Below are positions 9,954 through 18,788 of a stretch of DNA of 64,000 nt, one piece after another. Source of the DNA: Mycobacterium sp. Z3061 (lineage in GTDB: Bacteria; Actinomycetota; Actinomycetes; Mycobacteriales; Mycobacteriaceae). Position 1 is the stretch's first letter; each line of letters begins with the position of its first letter. The notes under the pieces are model-generated. The model had not been told where the DNA came from. It was given only the letters and a program-made list of their open reading frames with translations, and made no database searches. Made by a program: the position numbers and the translations under genes. Where the stretch lies: the NCBI RefSeq assembly GCF_031583025.1, contig NZ_CP134062.1, forward strand, positions 1,178,001 to 1,242,000, read 5' to 3'.

Positions 9954-10384
9954 TGCGCGTCGAACGCCGGATCGTCGTCAACGCCGATCGGGACACCGTG
10001 TGGAAGGTGCTCAGCGACCCGGATCGCTACCCTTCCTTCCTGGCTCATCTGGAGCGCTGGGAGACGTTGACCGAAGGGCCGGTCCGGGTAGGCGCCCGCT
10101 ACACGGTGTTGTGGAAGATCGGCTCGATCCCGGTCGGAGGCATCGCCGAGGTGGTGGAGCTCGACACCGCGCGTGATCTGGCCTGGATCAACATCACCGG
10201 TGTGACCCAGCGTGGCCGCTTCCGGCTGCGCGATGCGGGGCCCGGCCGGACCACGGTCACCTTCCGCCTGGCCTACAACTCCGAAGGCGGCCTGCTCGGA
10301 CTGATCGCCGACCGCGTCGCATCGCGCTGGGTGGGTCGTTCACTGGCTGAAAGCCTGAAAAACCTTCGCCGCCTTGTGGAGTGA
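9953..10384 (+). CDS. SRPBCC (START-like) family protein
   Basis: A 143-residue protein of the polyketide-cyclase/START-like SRPBCC superfamily. It opens MRVERRIVVNADRDTVWKVLSDPDRYPSF, the usual first strand and helix of the helix-grip fold, and ends with a long amphipathic helix (VGRSLAESLKNLRRLVE). Such proteins bind hydrophobic ligands in an internal cavity. Start-stop overlap with the upstream acyltransferase (TGATG) suggests that the pair works together, perhaps on a shared lipid; that is inference. No catalytic residues can be assigned. Confidence 0.8.
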   Translation: MRVERRIVVNADRDTVWKVLSDPDRYPSFLAHLERWETLTEGPVRVGARYTVLWKIGSIPVGGIAEVVELDTARDLAWINITGVTQRGRFRLRDAGPGRTTVTFRLAYNSEGGLLGLIADRVASRWVGRSLAESLKNLRRLVE

Positions 10385-10438
10385 TGCGGCGCGTGAGCCG
10401 GGTCAGGCCCTGTCGGCCCAAACGTGCATGCTGGGTGC

Positions 10439-10894
10439 ATGAACAGAAACGAGATCACCGAAAAGATCGTCGTTGCCCGGTTGTCGAGGGGGCTCAGTTG
10501 GCAGCAACTGGCCGACGCGATCGACAGGCCACTGCTGTGGACGACGTCGGCGCTGCTGGGCCAGCACCCGATTCCGGCGGAGCAGGGGAAGGTCCTGGTC
10601 GAGATGCTGGGGTTGGACGAGTCCGTCGTTCCCGTCCTGGCGGCGCCGCCGATGCGGGGCGGCCTGCCCAGTGCCGTGCCCACCGACCCCACCATCTACC
10701 GGTTCTACGAGGCGCTCCAGGTCTATGGCGGCGCGCTCAAGGAAGTGATCCACGAACAGTTCGGTGACGGCATCATGAGCGCGATCAACTTCAGCATCGA
10801 CCTGCAGAAGAAAGCGCACGACTCGGGCGATCGGGTCGTAGTCACGTTCGACGGGAAATTCCTTCCGTATCAATGGACTTCGGCCCAAGACTGA
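10439..10894 (+). CDS. cynS: Cyanate hydratase (cyanase)
   Basis: Cyanase converts cyanate and bicarbonate to carbon dioxide and carbamate, which decays to ammonia. I chose the ATG at 10439 (MNRNEITEKI), giving 151 residues; an upstream GTG at 10424 adds five unlikely residues. The N-terminal part is a helix-turn-helix-like domain. The C-terminal dimerisation domain has YRFYEALQVYG and DGIMSAINF, which put the catalytic residues at Arg88, Glu91 and Ser114, in register with the E. coli enzyme (96, 99, 122). No carbonic anhydrase, cyanate transporter or CynR regulator is adjacent, unlike in the E. coli cyn operon. Confidence 0.95.
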   Translation: MNRNEITEKIVVARLSRGLSWQQLADAIDRPLLWTTSALLGQHPIPAEQGKVLVEMLGLDESVVPVLAAPPMRGGLPSAVPTDPTIYRFYEALQVYGGALKEVIHEQFGDGIMSAINFSIDLQKKAHDSGDRVVVTFDGKFLPYQWTSAQD

Positions 10895-10904
10895 AGGGGC
10901 GCTC

Positions 10905-11939
10905 ATGGTTGAGCAGCGGGGCAGGACCGCACGGCGCAAACCCGTCGACATGGTTCTCTCGGGCGGCGGTGTCAAGGGTGTCGGGCTGGTCGGCGCGGTG
11001 GTCGCCGTCATGGAAGCCGGTTATTCACTCAAACGGGTCTCCGGCGTCTCCGCGGGTTCCCTGGTCGGATCGATACTGGCCGCCGCCTCCAACGGCGACC
11101 AGTTGACCACCGGGCAGATCAAAGAGCTTGCACTGACCCTGCCGTATGAGAAGTTTCGCGATACCGGTCCGGTCGGACATCTGCCCGTGGTCGGTCCGGC
11201 GTGGGGTCTGTTGCGTGAAAACGGCATGTACAGAGGCGATTTCGCACATGACTGGATCCGCGGCGAGCTGCGGAATCTGGGCGTGCGGACCTTCGGCGAT
11301 CTGGCGCTCAGTGACCGGCAGATGCCCGCCGAGCGCCGTTACCGGCTGGTGGTCACCGTCGCCGACCTGACCACCGGGCAGCTGGTGCGGCTGCCGTGGG
11401 ACTACCGGCGGCTGTACGGACTCGATCCCGACGAACAATCGGTGGCCGACGCGGTGCGCGCGTCGATGTCCATTCCGTTCTTCTTCCGGCCGGTCACCTT
11501 GACCAGCGCGGCCGGACACACATCCACCCTGGTCGACGGCGGTGTCCTGTCGAACTTTCCGATCGACTCCTTCGACCGGCCGGACTGCAAATCGCCGCGC
11601 TGGCCCACCTTCGGTATCACGGTGGTCCCGGAGTTGCCGGCCAGCAATGACCAGCTGATTCCGGGGGTGGGCGCATTGCGGCTCCTGGGCCCGCCGTCGG
11701 TGCTGCTCGAGCAGCTGATCACCACCATGTTCGTCGGCCATGACCAGACGTATCTCAGCCAGCCGTGGGTGAGCGCCCGGGCGATCCGGGTGGACTCTAC
11801 AGCGGTGAACTTCCTGGATTTCAGCATCTCCCGCAAGGACGCCGAAGCGCTCTACACCAAGGGATACGAATCGGCACAGGCGTTTCTGTCGACCTGGAAC
11901 TGGGTCGACTATCTCGAGCGGTTCCGCCAGTTCCAATGA
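10905..11939 (+). CDS. Patatin-like phospholipase
   Basis: A 344-residue patatin-family serine acylhydrolase. It has the oxyanion loop GGGVKG at residues 20-25, the nucleophile elbow GVSAGS with Ser49, and the catalytic aspartate motif DGG in TLVDGGVLSNFPID. All three hallmarks of the Ser-Asp dyad are present. The family cleaves acyl chains from phospholipids or other lipids. It has no signal peptide, so a cytoplasmic or peripheral membrane site is likely. It starts 10 bases after cynS. A regulatory or lipid-remodelling link with the acyltransferase upstream is inference. Confidence 0.9.
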   Translation: MVEQRGRTARRKPVDMVLSGGGVKGVGLVGAVVAVMEAGYSLKRVSGVSAGSLVGSILAAASNGDQLTTGQIKELALTLPYEKFRDTGPVGHLPVVGPAWGLLRENGMYRGDFAHDWIRGELRNLGVRTFGDLALSDRQMPAERRYRLVVTVADLTTGQLVRLPWDYRRLYGLDPDEQSVADAVRASMSIPFFFRPVTLTSAAGHTSTLVDGGVLSNFPIDSFDRPDCKSPRWPTFGITVVPELPASNDQLIPGVGALRLLGPPSVLLEQLITTMFVGHDQTYLSQPWVSARAIRVDSTAVNFLDFSISRKDAEALYTKGYESAQAFLSTWNWVDYLERFRQFQ

Positions 11940-12037
11940 CGTGACAGCGCCACGGTGTCAGACTTGACGGTGGAGGAGGCGCCGGTGTGCAGCGGTTGTT
12001 CGGGCAACCGCACCACCTGGCCGGATGCAGGGCCCTC

Positions 12038-12733
12038 CTAGATGCCGAATTCCTTTTCGATGTTGTCGATCCCGGCGCGGATCGCCTTGAGCGCATCGGC
12101 GCGGGCACGCAGTTTGGTGGCGGCGTGCGCGGACTGATTCAGGCCGGCGAATTCGTGAGCCGCCTCCTCGGCGCGGGCGATCACCCGGTCGGGCAGTGCC
12201 ATCTCGTCGATGAAGCCGGCGGCCAGCGCCGTCTCACCGAAGAATGTCTTGGCCAGGCCGGTGGCCTGTTGGTACGCCGACCGGGTCAGTCGCAGTTTCA
12301 GGACCTCCAGGGCCGCCCAGGGAATCACCATCCCGATCGCGACCTCGTTGGCCTGAATGTTGTACGCGTGGGCCGCAATTCGGTGGTCACCCGAGCACAG
12401 CAGGAATGAGCCCATCGCGATCGCGGGGCCGGTGCACGCGATGACCACCGGCTTGGGGTAGGACAGCAGCCGGTAGGACAGCTCGAATCCGCCGCGCAGC
12501 ATGTCGATCGCGGGCTGCACCTCGCCGGAGGTCAGGATCTTCAGGTCGAACCCGCCGCTGAACACCCGCTGGTTGCCGGTGACCACCAGCGCCCCCACGT
12601 TGTCGGCGTCGGCCTGGTCGAGCGCGTCGTTGAGGGCCTGCTGCATGGTTGGGCCGAGCGCGTTGACTTTGCCGTCGTCCATCCGGATGACCCCGATGGT
12701 TTCGTCGTGGGTGTAGACGACCGGACCGCTCAT
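12038..12733 (-). CDS. echA3: Enoyl-CoA hydratase/isomerase family protein (EchA3-like)
   Basis: A 231-residue crotonase-fold protein, the same length as M. tuberculosis EchA3 (Rv0632c) and in the same relative place. The crotonase core is visible: GALVVTGNQRVFSGGFDLKIL supplies one half of the oxyanion hole, and KPVVIACTGPAIAMGSFLLCSGDHRIA the other. The two acidic residues used by classical hydratases are not clearly present, so true hydratase activity is uncertain. It probably acts on an acyl-CoA. The ATG at 12733 follows AAGGAGTAACCC, a good ribosome-binding site. Confidence 0.85.
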   Translation of the reverse strand: MSGPVVYTHDETIGVIRMDDGKVNALGPTMQQALNDALDQADADNVGALVVTGNQRVFSGGFDLKILTSGEVQPAIDMLRGGFELSYRLLSYPKPVVIACTGPAIAMGSFLLCSGDHRIAAHAYNIQANEVAIGMVIPWAALEVLKLRLTRSAYQQATGLAKTFFGETALAAGFIDEMALPDRVIARAEEAAHEFAGLNQSAHAATKLRARADALKAIRAGIDNIEKEFGI

Positions 12734-12786
12734 GGGTTACTCCTTCGCTCGGCGAGTCGATTGAACCAGATCGCGGCCCGCCGGGC

Positions 12787-13644
12787 TCACACCCGCTGGC
12801 TGCGATGCTTTCCCAGTTCGTTCTCGGCGTCGCCCCAACGCAGACTCACATCGGTGGGCTCGTCGAGCTGGCGGGTGCGCCAGCGGTCCTGGGTCTCCTG
12901 CACGGCGCGGTTGATGCGGTCGATCTCGCTGCGGAACACCTCGGGGCGAGTTTCCTTGCTGGCGTAGTGGAAGTAGGTCAGCAGGTTGCGCAACAGCTCC
13001 AGCTTCTGCTTCTCGCGCTTGGCCAAGTCGTGCGTCGTCATCAGCTCGATGCGCTGGACGGGAGGTAGGGCGTCCCAGTCCAAGACCACCTTCGTCTCCA
13101 ACGGCTGCCGGGTACGCTGCCAGAATTTCCACCCGCGGGGCCGCTCGGGACGGTCGTAGTAGGTGACCGTGCCCTCGAAGCGAGATTCCACGCCGTGCCC
13201 GATTTCCGCGCGGTCCAGTGCGGAGTCCCACACCATCCGCCACTCCTGCCCGGGCGCCAGTGTGGGCAGCTCCCGCGGCAGTTGCAGTTCGACGACGTCG
13301 GCGTAGCCGTCGGAGGCGTTCTCGTATTCGGCGACGGTCGGGGGGTTGGGGAAGTTGAACCGGATGTCGTAAGCCGCGGTGCGGCCGAAGTTGCGCACCA
13401 CCAACTCGATGACATGCCAGTCCGCGACGTGCGGCTCCATCAACATGGCGACATGTGGGCGCGTCTTCTCCGCAGCCAGCGCCCGATTCCGCTGCAGCTG
13501 GCGGTGGGTGAAGATCAGCGCGACGACGCCGAGCGCGATCGCCGCCCATGCGGCCCAGGCCAACCAGGTGCTGGACTCGATCGAGTCGATGCCCCGCCAG
13601 CTCTGCGGCCAGCTTTCCGGCCAGTTTCCTCGGACCCACCCCAT
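12787..13644 (-). CDS. Conserved protein with one N-terminal membrane segment
   Basis: A 285-residue protein of unknown function at the place of M. tuberculosis Rv0633c. I prefer the ATG at 13644, which follows GGAGGGTGG, over a GTG at 13653. A tryptophan-rich N-terminus is followed by one transmembrane helix at about residues 24-45 (WAAWAAIALGVVALIF). Then come a beta-rich region (residues 60-170) and a charged helical C-terminus rich in Lys, Arg and Glu. The helix-then-soluble layout suggests a membrane-anchored protein; topology cannot be fixed. It ends 54 bases before echA3 on the same strand and may be co-transcribed with it. Confidence 0.75.
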   Translation of the reverse strand: MGWVRGNWPESWPQSWRGIDSIESSTWLAWAAWAAIALGVVALIFTHRQLQRNRALAAEKTRPHVAMLMEPHVADWHVIELVVRNFGRTAAYDIRFNFPNPPTVAEYENASDGYADVVELQLPRELPTLAPGQEWRMVWDSALDRAEIGHGVESRFEGTVTYYDRPERPRGWKFWQRTRQPLETKVVLDWDALPPVQRIELMTTHDLAKREKQKLELLRNLLTYFHYASKETRPEVFRSEIDRINRAVQETQDRWRTRQLDEPTDVSLRWGDAENELGKHRSQRV

Positions 13645-13741
13645 GGATTCCACCCTCCACTTAATCCTCGGACCTGGAACTTAGCTGCACTGATCGTAAA
13701 GGGGCTTCCTGTGTATCGCTGAGCGGGTCATCGAGCGAGCT

Positions 13742-14458
13742 TCAGCCGCCCATCATCATTCGCCACTGGTCGAGATTGGCGGGCCGGTAGACGTAGTTGG
13801 AGCGTTTGACTTCCGACAACGAGGCGCTCGGGTCGGCCGAATACCAGTGCCCGGGGAACACGGTCGGGTCGCCCGGGAGCGCGGCGAGTTGCTGGAGGCT
13901 GCGATACATCTCGTCGGAATCGCCGCCCGGGAAGTCGGTGCGTCCGCAACCTTCCAGGAACAGCGTGTCGCCGGCGACCAGCCGTCCGTCCAGCAGGAAG
14001 CACTGACTGCCGGGCGTGTGGCCGGGTGTGTGCAGCAGTTCGATCTCGATGTCGCCGATGCTGATCCGGTCGCGGTGCTCATGAGCGGTCAGGTCGCTCA
14101 TCGGGATTCCGGTGATCCGGGACACCCACAGCGCCTCGTGGGTGTTCACGTGAATCGGCACGCTCACCCGCTCCATCAGCTCGGCGAGGCCCTTGAGCTC
14201 GAATCCCATCATCGAACCGCCTACGTGGTCCGGGTGGTGATGGGTCACGAGCACCCCCGACAGGTGCATGTCGTCGGCCTCGAGCGCGTCGACCAGGTCC
14301 CCGGCTGCATAGGCCGGATCGACCACCATGGCGTCCCCGGTTTCGCGGTCGCCGATGAGGTAGGCGAAGTTGCGCATCTGCGCCGCGATCACGTCGTTGG
14401 CCGCGAAGTCGCGGCCCGAAAGTAACTGCCGGAAGTACAACCGGTCCGAATTCGACAC
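13742..14458 (-). CDS. Metallo-beta-lactamase-fold hydrolase (glyoxalase II-like)
   Basis: A 238-residue MBL-fold hydrolase corresponding to Rv0634c. The metal motif THHHPDH places ligands at His73, His75, Asp77 and His78. ELLHTPGHTPGSQCF supplies the next histidine, LVAGDTLFLEGCGRTDFPGG the bridging aspartate, and VFPGHWY the last histidine. This pattern is that of glyoxalase II or persulfide dioxygenase-like enzymes acting on thioesters or glutathione-type adducts. Mycobacteria use mycothiol, so the natural thiol may be mycothiol; that is inference. The start is GTG at 14458, with no strong ribosome-binding site. Confidence 0.88.
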   Translation of the reverse strand: MSNSDRLYFRQLLSGRDFAANDVIAAQMRNFAYLIGDRETGDAMVVDPAYAAGDLVDALEADDMHLSGVLVTHHHPDHVGGSMMGFELKGLAELMERVSVPIHVNTHEALWVSRITGIPMSDLTAHEHRDRISIGDIEIELLHTPGHTPGSQCFLLDGRLVAGDTLFLEGCGRTDFPGGDSDEMYRSLQQLAALPGDPTVFPGHWYSADPSASLSEVKRSNYVYRPANLDQWRMMMGG

Positions 14459-14544
14459 ACCACCAGCCTATGGGGCGCGCGAAAACACCTTCGGCCTGGC
14501 CTTCTGCCTATTCCCGGTACCTATTCCTACCTGCGCCGAGTCGC

Positions 14545-14550
14545 TAATAT
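14545..14550 (+). promoter_or_regulatory. Candidate -10 element for a leaderless antitoxin-like gene
   Basis: TAATAT ends six bases before the ATG at 14557. That spacing would put the transcription start on the A of the start codon, as in the leaderless mRNAs common in mycobacteria. No convincing -35 is visible. Confidence 0.45.
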
Positions 14551-14556
14551 CGGTTC

Positions 14557-14772
14557 ATGTTGAAGAGGATCGAAGTCCTACTTGACATGGACTTGGTCGA
14601 CGAGATCATTCGCCGTTATCACGTGGCCGGGGCGCGGGAAGCCGTCAATCTGGCCATGCGGACAATGCTCGACGAGGCCGACAACGCCGACCCCGACTCG
14701 CATGCCGAGGATTACGACGAGTTCAGTGACCTCAGTGCCTGGTCACTGCACCGCAACAGCGATACGGGTTGA
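14557..14772 (+). CDS. VapB-type antitoxin-like small protein
   Basis: A 71-residue acidic protein. The first half (IEVLLDMDLVDEIIRRYHVAGAREAVNLAMRTML) matches the ribbon-helix-helix pattern of VapB-family antitoxins: a beta strand, then a helix with the AREAVNLAMR signature. The tail is very acidic (DEADNADPDSHAEDYDEFSD). No VapC PIN-domain toxin gene lies next to it, since tRNA genes follow. It is either an orphan antitoxin or a free-standing RHH regulator. It occupies the place of Rv0634A in M. tuberculosis. A likely leaderless promoter lies immediately upstream. Confidence 0.75.
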   Translation: MLKRIEVLLDMDLVDEIIRRYHVAGAREAVNLAMRTMLDEADNADPDSHAEDYDEFSDLSAWSLHRNSDTG

Positions 14773-14801
14773 CCGGCTAGTCCTGCTTGGGCCCACGTGG
14801 T

Positions 14802-14831
14802 TTGGAGACGTTGTGCGCCAGGCTGTACCCT
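14802..14831 (+). promoter_or_regulatory. Putative tRNA promoter (TTGGAG-N18-TACCCT)
   Basis: TTGGAG at 14802-14807 and TACCCT at 14826-14831 are separated by 18 bases and end 38 bases before tRNA-Thr. The layout fits a sigma-A promoter for the tRNA-Thr/tRNA-Met pair, perhaps reading on into rpmG-hadABC. This is prediction only. Confidence 0.45.
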
Positions 14832-14869
14832 CTTTTTGGCCCGCGGCAGGTCTTCGCTGTGGGTGAACG

Positions 14870-14942
14870 GCCCCCTTAGCTCAGTCGGTAGAGCGTTTCC
14901 ATGGTAAGGAAAAGGTCAACGGTTCGATTCCGTTAGGGGGCT
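14870..14942 (+). tRNA. thrT: tRNA-Thr (GGT)
   Basis: A complete 73-base cloverleaf. The acceptor arms GCCCCCT and AGGGGGC pair over seven bases. The D arm begins TAGCTCAGT, the anticodon loop ATGGTAA carries GGT, and the T arm has GGTTCGATTC. No CCA is encoded; the next bases are CGG. It is followed 32 bases later by tRNA-Met. Confidence 0.95.
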
Positions 14943-14974
14943 CGGCGGACGCCGAGCAGGTGCGCGGCCCCAGA

Positions 14975-15048
<74 letters not shown>

Positions 15049-15105
15049 CCACCACAGCACGACAAACGAATATAGAGACTTCGAGAGATTTGAGAGAGAA
15101 CCGTC

Positions 15106-15273
15106 ATGGCTTCCAGTACCGACGTGCGGCCGAAGATCACCTTGGCGTGCGAGGTGTGCAAGCACCGCAACTACATCACCAAGAAGAACCGCCGCAACGA
15201 CCCCGACCGTCTCGAGCTGAAGAAATTCTGCCCGAACTGCGGTAAGCACCAGGGGCACCGCGAAACGCGCTGA
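15106..15273 (+). CDS. rpmG: 50S ribosomal protein L33 (zinc-binding form)
   Basis: A 55-residue L33. Two CxxC pairs (Cys15/Cys18 and Cys42/Cys45) mark it as the zinc-binding C+ form, equivalent to RpmG2 of M. tuberculosis. Mycobacteria also carry a C- form elsewhere, under zinc control by Zur. The start ATG at 15106 follows a GAGAGAGAACC ribosome-binding region. It lies 49 bases before hadA, so it may head a transcript that includes hadABC. Confidence 0.95.
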   Translation: MASSTDVRPKITLACEVCKHRNYITKKNRRNDPDRLELKKFCPNCGKHQGHRETR

Positions 15274-15321
15274 CCGCGCGCACCCCAATTACAGAGAGTC
15301 GACTAGGTAGGTTCGAGAACT

Positions 15322-15801
15322 GTGGCCCTGTCCGAAAAGATCCTCGGGATGCACTATCGCTACCCCGACCATTACGTGGTGGAACGGGAAAAGATCCGCG
15401 AGTACGCCACGGCGGTGCAAAACGACGAGCCGGCTTTTTTCGGTGAGGACGCGGCGGCAGAACTGGGCTACGACGGCCTGGCAGCCCCGTTGTGTTTCAT
15501 CTCGGTATTCGGATACAAGGCGCAGTCTGCCTTTTTCCGGGACGCCAACATCGCGGTGACCGACCAGCAGATCGTTCAGGTTGACCAGGTTCTGAAGTTC
15601 CTCAAGCCGATCGTCGCCGGCGACAAGCTGTACTGCGACGTCCACGTGGATGCTGTGCGCGAGGCGCACGGCACCCAGATCATCGTGACCAAGAACATCA
15701 TCACCAACGATGCCGGCGAGATCGTCCAGGAGACGTACACGACCCTGGCTGGCCGTGCCGGTGAAGACGGGGAAGTAGGATTTGCCGATGCCACTGCGTG
15801 A
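15322..15801 (+). CDS. hadA: (3R)-hydroxyacyl-ACP dehydratase subunit HadA
   Basis: HadA forms the HadAB heterodimer of FAS-II, which dehydrates 3-hydroxyacyl-ACP during meromycolic acid elongation. The 159-residue product begins with GTG at 15322 and reads MALSEKILGMHYRYPDHYVV, closely matching M. tuberculosis HadA. It is the non-catalytic, substrate-binding hot-dog subunit: QIVQVDQVLKFLKPIVAGDKL is its central strand region. Its end overlaps the start of hadB by 14 bases. HadAB is the reported target of thiacetazone and isoxyl. Confidence 0.96.
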   Translation: MALSEKILGMHYRYPDHYVVEREKIREYATAVQNDEPAFFGEDAAAELGYDGLAAPLCFISVFGYKAQSAFFRDANIAVTDQQIVQVDQVLKFLKPIVAGDKLYCDVHVDAVREAHGTQIIVTKNIITNDAGEIVQETYTTLAGRAGEDGEVGFADATA

Positions 15802-16216
15802 GTTCAGTTCGGTGCAGGTGGGTGACCAGCTCCCAGAGCGGACCTACCCGTTGACCCGTCAGGACCTTGTCAACTACGCCGGGGTCTCGGGTGACTTGAA
15901 CCCGATCCACTGGGACGACGAGATCGCCAAGATGGTCGGGCTGGACACCGCGATCGCCCACGGCATGCTGACGATGGGTATCGGCGGCGGCTATGTCACG
16001 TCGTGGGTGGGCGACCCCGGGGCCGTGACGGAGTACAACGTGCGGTTCACCGCGGTGGTACCGGTACCCAACGACGGCAAAGGCGCCGAGTTGGTGTTCA
16101 GCGGCCGGGTGAAGTCCGTTGACCCGGAGACCAAATCGGTGACCATCGCACTGACGGCGACGACCGGCGGCAAGAAGATCTTCGGCCGGGCTGTCGCCTC
16201 GGCGAAGCTGGCCTAG
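15788..16216 (+). CDS. hadB: (3R)-hydroxyacyl-ACP dehydratase subunit HadB
   Basis: HadB is the catalytic hot-dog subunit shared by HadAB and HadBC. I start it at the ATG at 15788 (MPLREFSSVQVGDQL), which gives 142 residues, the length of the M. tuberculosis protein; an ATG two codons upstream is less likely. The active-site pair Asp36 and His41 sits in GDLNPIHWDDE. GMLTMGIGGGYVTSW follows in the central helix. It overlaps hadA and is four bases from hadC, a tight operon. Confidence 0.97.
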   Translation: MPLREFSSVQVGDQLPERTYPLTRQDLVNYAGVSGDLNPIHWDDEIAKMVGLDTAIAHGMLTMGIGGGYVTSWVGDPGAVTEYNVRFTAVVPVPNDGKGAELVFSGRVKSVDPETKSVTIALTATTGGKKIFGRAVASAKLA

Positions 16217-16219
16217 CGG

Positions 16220-16720
16220 ATGGCCCTCAAAACAGATATCCGCGGAATGTCGTTTGTCTATCCCGACTACTTCGAGGTAGGCCGCGAACAAGTTCGGCAA
16301 TTCTCCCGGTCGATCAAGTGCGATGATCGGGTCCACTACGACGAGGCTGCGGCCGCCGAATTCGGCGGCGACCGCATCGTCGCCCCGCTGACCTTCGTGA
16401 CGATCCTGGCGAAACTCATCCAGGACGACTTCTTCCGCAATGTGGACGTCGGCTTCGAAACCATGCAGATCGTGCAGGTCGATCAGAAGTTCGTGTACCA
16501 CGCGCCGATCCATGTCGGAGACAAGCTTTACGGCAGTCTGCGCATCGAATCGGTCAACGAGCGTTTCGGCGCCGACATCGTCATGACGAAGAACTTCTGT
16601 CACAACCAGGATGGCGTCCTGGTCCTGGAGGCCTACACCACCCTGATGGGCCACGAAGGAGACAACTCCATCCAGCTCAAATGGGACAAGGAATCGGGCC
16701 AGGTAGTCAGAACCGGGTAA
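16220..16720 (+). CDS. hadC: (3R)-hydroxyacyl-ACP dehydratase subunit HadC
   Basis: HadC pairs with HadB to form the HadBC dehydratase, which works on longer, late meromycolate chains and is linked to oxygenated mycolates. The 166-residue product has the same length as the M. tuberculosis protein and is paralogous to HadA: MALKTDIRGMSFVYPDYFEV aligns with the HadA N-terminus, and FVTILAKLIQDDFF replaces the HadA helix. Like HadA it lacks the D/H catalytic pair. The ATG at 16220 is four bases after the hadB stop. Confidence 0.96.
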   Translation: MALKTDIRGMSFVYPDYFEVGREQVRQFSRSIKCDDRVHYDEAAAAEFGGDRIVAPLTFVTILAKLIQDDFFRNVDVGFETMQIVQVDQKFVYHAPIHVGDKLYGSLRIESVNERFGADIVMTKNFCHNQDGVLVLEAYTTLMGHEGDNSIQLKWDKESGQVVRTG

Positions 16721-16843
16721 TTAGTATCTGGCTCCTACGTCGATGTACACTCGGACCTCGGGGTTTTCCCATTACAAGCGCGCTGTCCGTCGGTTCGCGA
16801 TTGCCGAACGGGGGGCGCGCGAGTCATGTAAGCCCCGGAAAAT

Positions 16844-16916
<73 letters not shown>

Positions 16917-17037
16917 CTGACGGCGGGCCGCACGAGGAGGCGGGCCATCTGACTCGCGTGCCATGGTGGACACTGGAAAGAGTGGCCACTTTGAGCGGTA
17001 CGGCACGCGAAACAGCTAGCGAACGAAGGAGCACGCG

Positions 17038-17508
17038 GTGAGCGACGAAGGCGACGTTGCCGACGACGCCGCAGGCGACAGCGGCGCCGTGGTGACCAAG
17101 GCGGTGGCGCGGCCGCAGCGGCCCACGGGAAAGCGTTCCCGGGTGCGCGCGGCGGAGGCCGAGGACGGCGACGAGTCGACCGACGTCGAGGTTGCCGAGA
17201 AGGATTCGGCAAAGAAGGACGCGTCGAAGTCTTCGAAGGCGTCGAAGTCTTCGGGGGCCAAATCGACGCAGAAAGACAAGGCGAAGAAGCCGAAGAAAGC
17301 CGGTTCGACCAGCTCGATCAACCCTTTCGTGTTCGTCTACACCTACCTCAAGCAGGTTGTAGCCGAGATGCGGAAGGTGATCTGGCCCAACCGCAAGCAG
17401 ATGCTCACCTACACGTCGGTGGTGCTGGTCTTCCTGGCCTTCATGGTGGCGGTGGTAGGTGGCGCCGACCTGGGTCTGAGCAAGCTCGTGCTGTTGGTGT
17501 TCGGCTGA
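17038..17508 (+). CDS. secE: Preprotein translocase subunit SecE
   Basis: SecE is the small essential membrane subunit of the SecYEG channel. The 156-residue product has a long polar, Lys/Ser-rich N-terminal extension (residues 1-95) typical of actinobacteria. Then comes the conserved SecE core [21 protein letters not shown] and a single membrane helix ([17 protein letters not shown]). The GTG start at 17038 follows GAAGGAGCACGC. It is 31 bases upstream of nusG, the conserved secE-nusG pair. Confidence 0.95.
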   Translation: MSDEGDVADDAAGDSGAVVTKAVARPQRPTGKRSRVRAAEAEDGDESTDVEVAEKDSAKKDASKSSKASKSSGAKSTQKDKAKKPKKAGSTSSINPFVFVYTYLKQVVAEMRKVIWPNRKQMLTYTSVVLVFLAFMVAVVGGADLGLSKLVLLVFG

Positions 17509-17524
17509 GACTTGAGAGCGATAG

Positions 17525-18259
<735 letters not shown>

Positions 18260-18328
18260 CCCTCAGGGCATCCCAGAACTTTGCACCCCAGCACTTTGCA
18301 AAACCAGGAAGGAATGTAGGACAAACTC

Positions 18329-18760
18329 ATGGCCCCGAAGAAGAAGAAAGTCACCGGGCTGATCAAGCTGCAGATCGTGGCCGGGCAGGCCAACCCTGCC
18401 CCGCCGGTCGGCCCGGCGCTCGGCCAGCACGGCGTCAACATCATGGAGTTCTGCAAGGCCTACAACGCCGCGACGGAAAGCCAGCGCGGGCAGGTCATCC
18501 CGGTGGAGATCACGGTCTACGAGGACCGCAGCTTCACCTTTGCGCTGAAGACCCCGCCGGCCGCCAAGCTGTTGCTCAAGGCCGCCGGTGTGCCCAAGGG
18601 GTCGGCGGAGCCACACAAGACGAAGGTCGCGAAGGTGACCTGGGACCAGGTGCGCGAGATCGCTGAGACCAAGAAGACGGACCTCAACGCCAACGACATC
18701 GACGCGGCGGCGAAGATCATCGCCGGCACCGCCCGGTCGATGGGCATCACGGTCGAGTAG
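18329..18760 (+). CDS. rplK: 50S ribosomal protein L11
   Basis: L11 forms the ribosomal stalk base with 23S rRNA and is needed for RelA activation and thiopeptide binding. The 143-residue product begins [19 protein letters not shown], then the N-terminal [19 protein letters not shown] motif and the C-terminal rRNA-binding domain ending [11 protein letters not shown]. The likely ribosome-binding site AGGAAGG lies about 15 bases upstream of the ATG, a long spacing. Two copies of ACTTTGCA occur in the 69-base gap after nusG. Confidence 0.98.
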   Translation: MAPKKKKVTGLIKLQIVAGQANPAPPVGPALGQHGVNIMEFCKAYNAATESQRGQVIPVEITVYEDRSFTFALKTPPAAKLLLKAAGVPKGSAEPHKTKVAKVTWDQVREIAETKKTDLNANDIDAAAKIIAGTARSMGITVE

Positions 18761-18788
18761 TTCCAGTTCGACAAAACACCCGAGAACG

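Noticed and set aside
16721..16751. TTAGTA-N19-TACACT as a promoter for tRNA-Trp and secE
   Set aside because: The -35 is weak and the spacing too long; only the TACACT hexamer is plausible.
18260..18328. Two copies of ACTTTGCA before rplK as a regulatory repeat
   Set aside because: Only two short copies in a 69-base gap, with no matching sites elsewhere in the window. I mention it in the rplK entry but do not claim a function.
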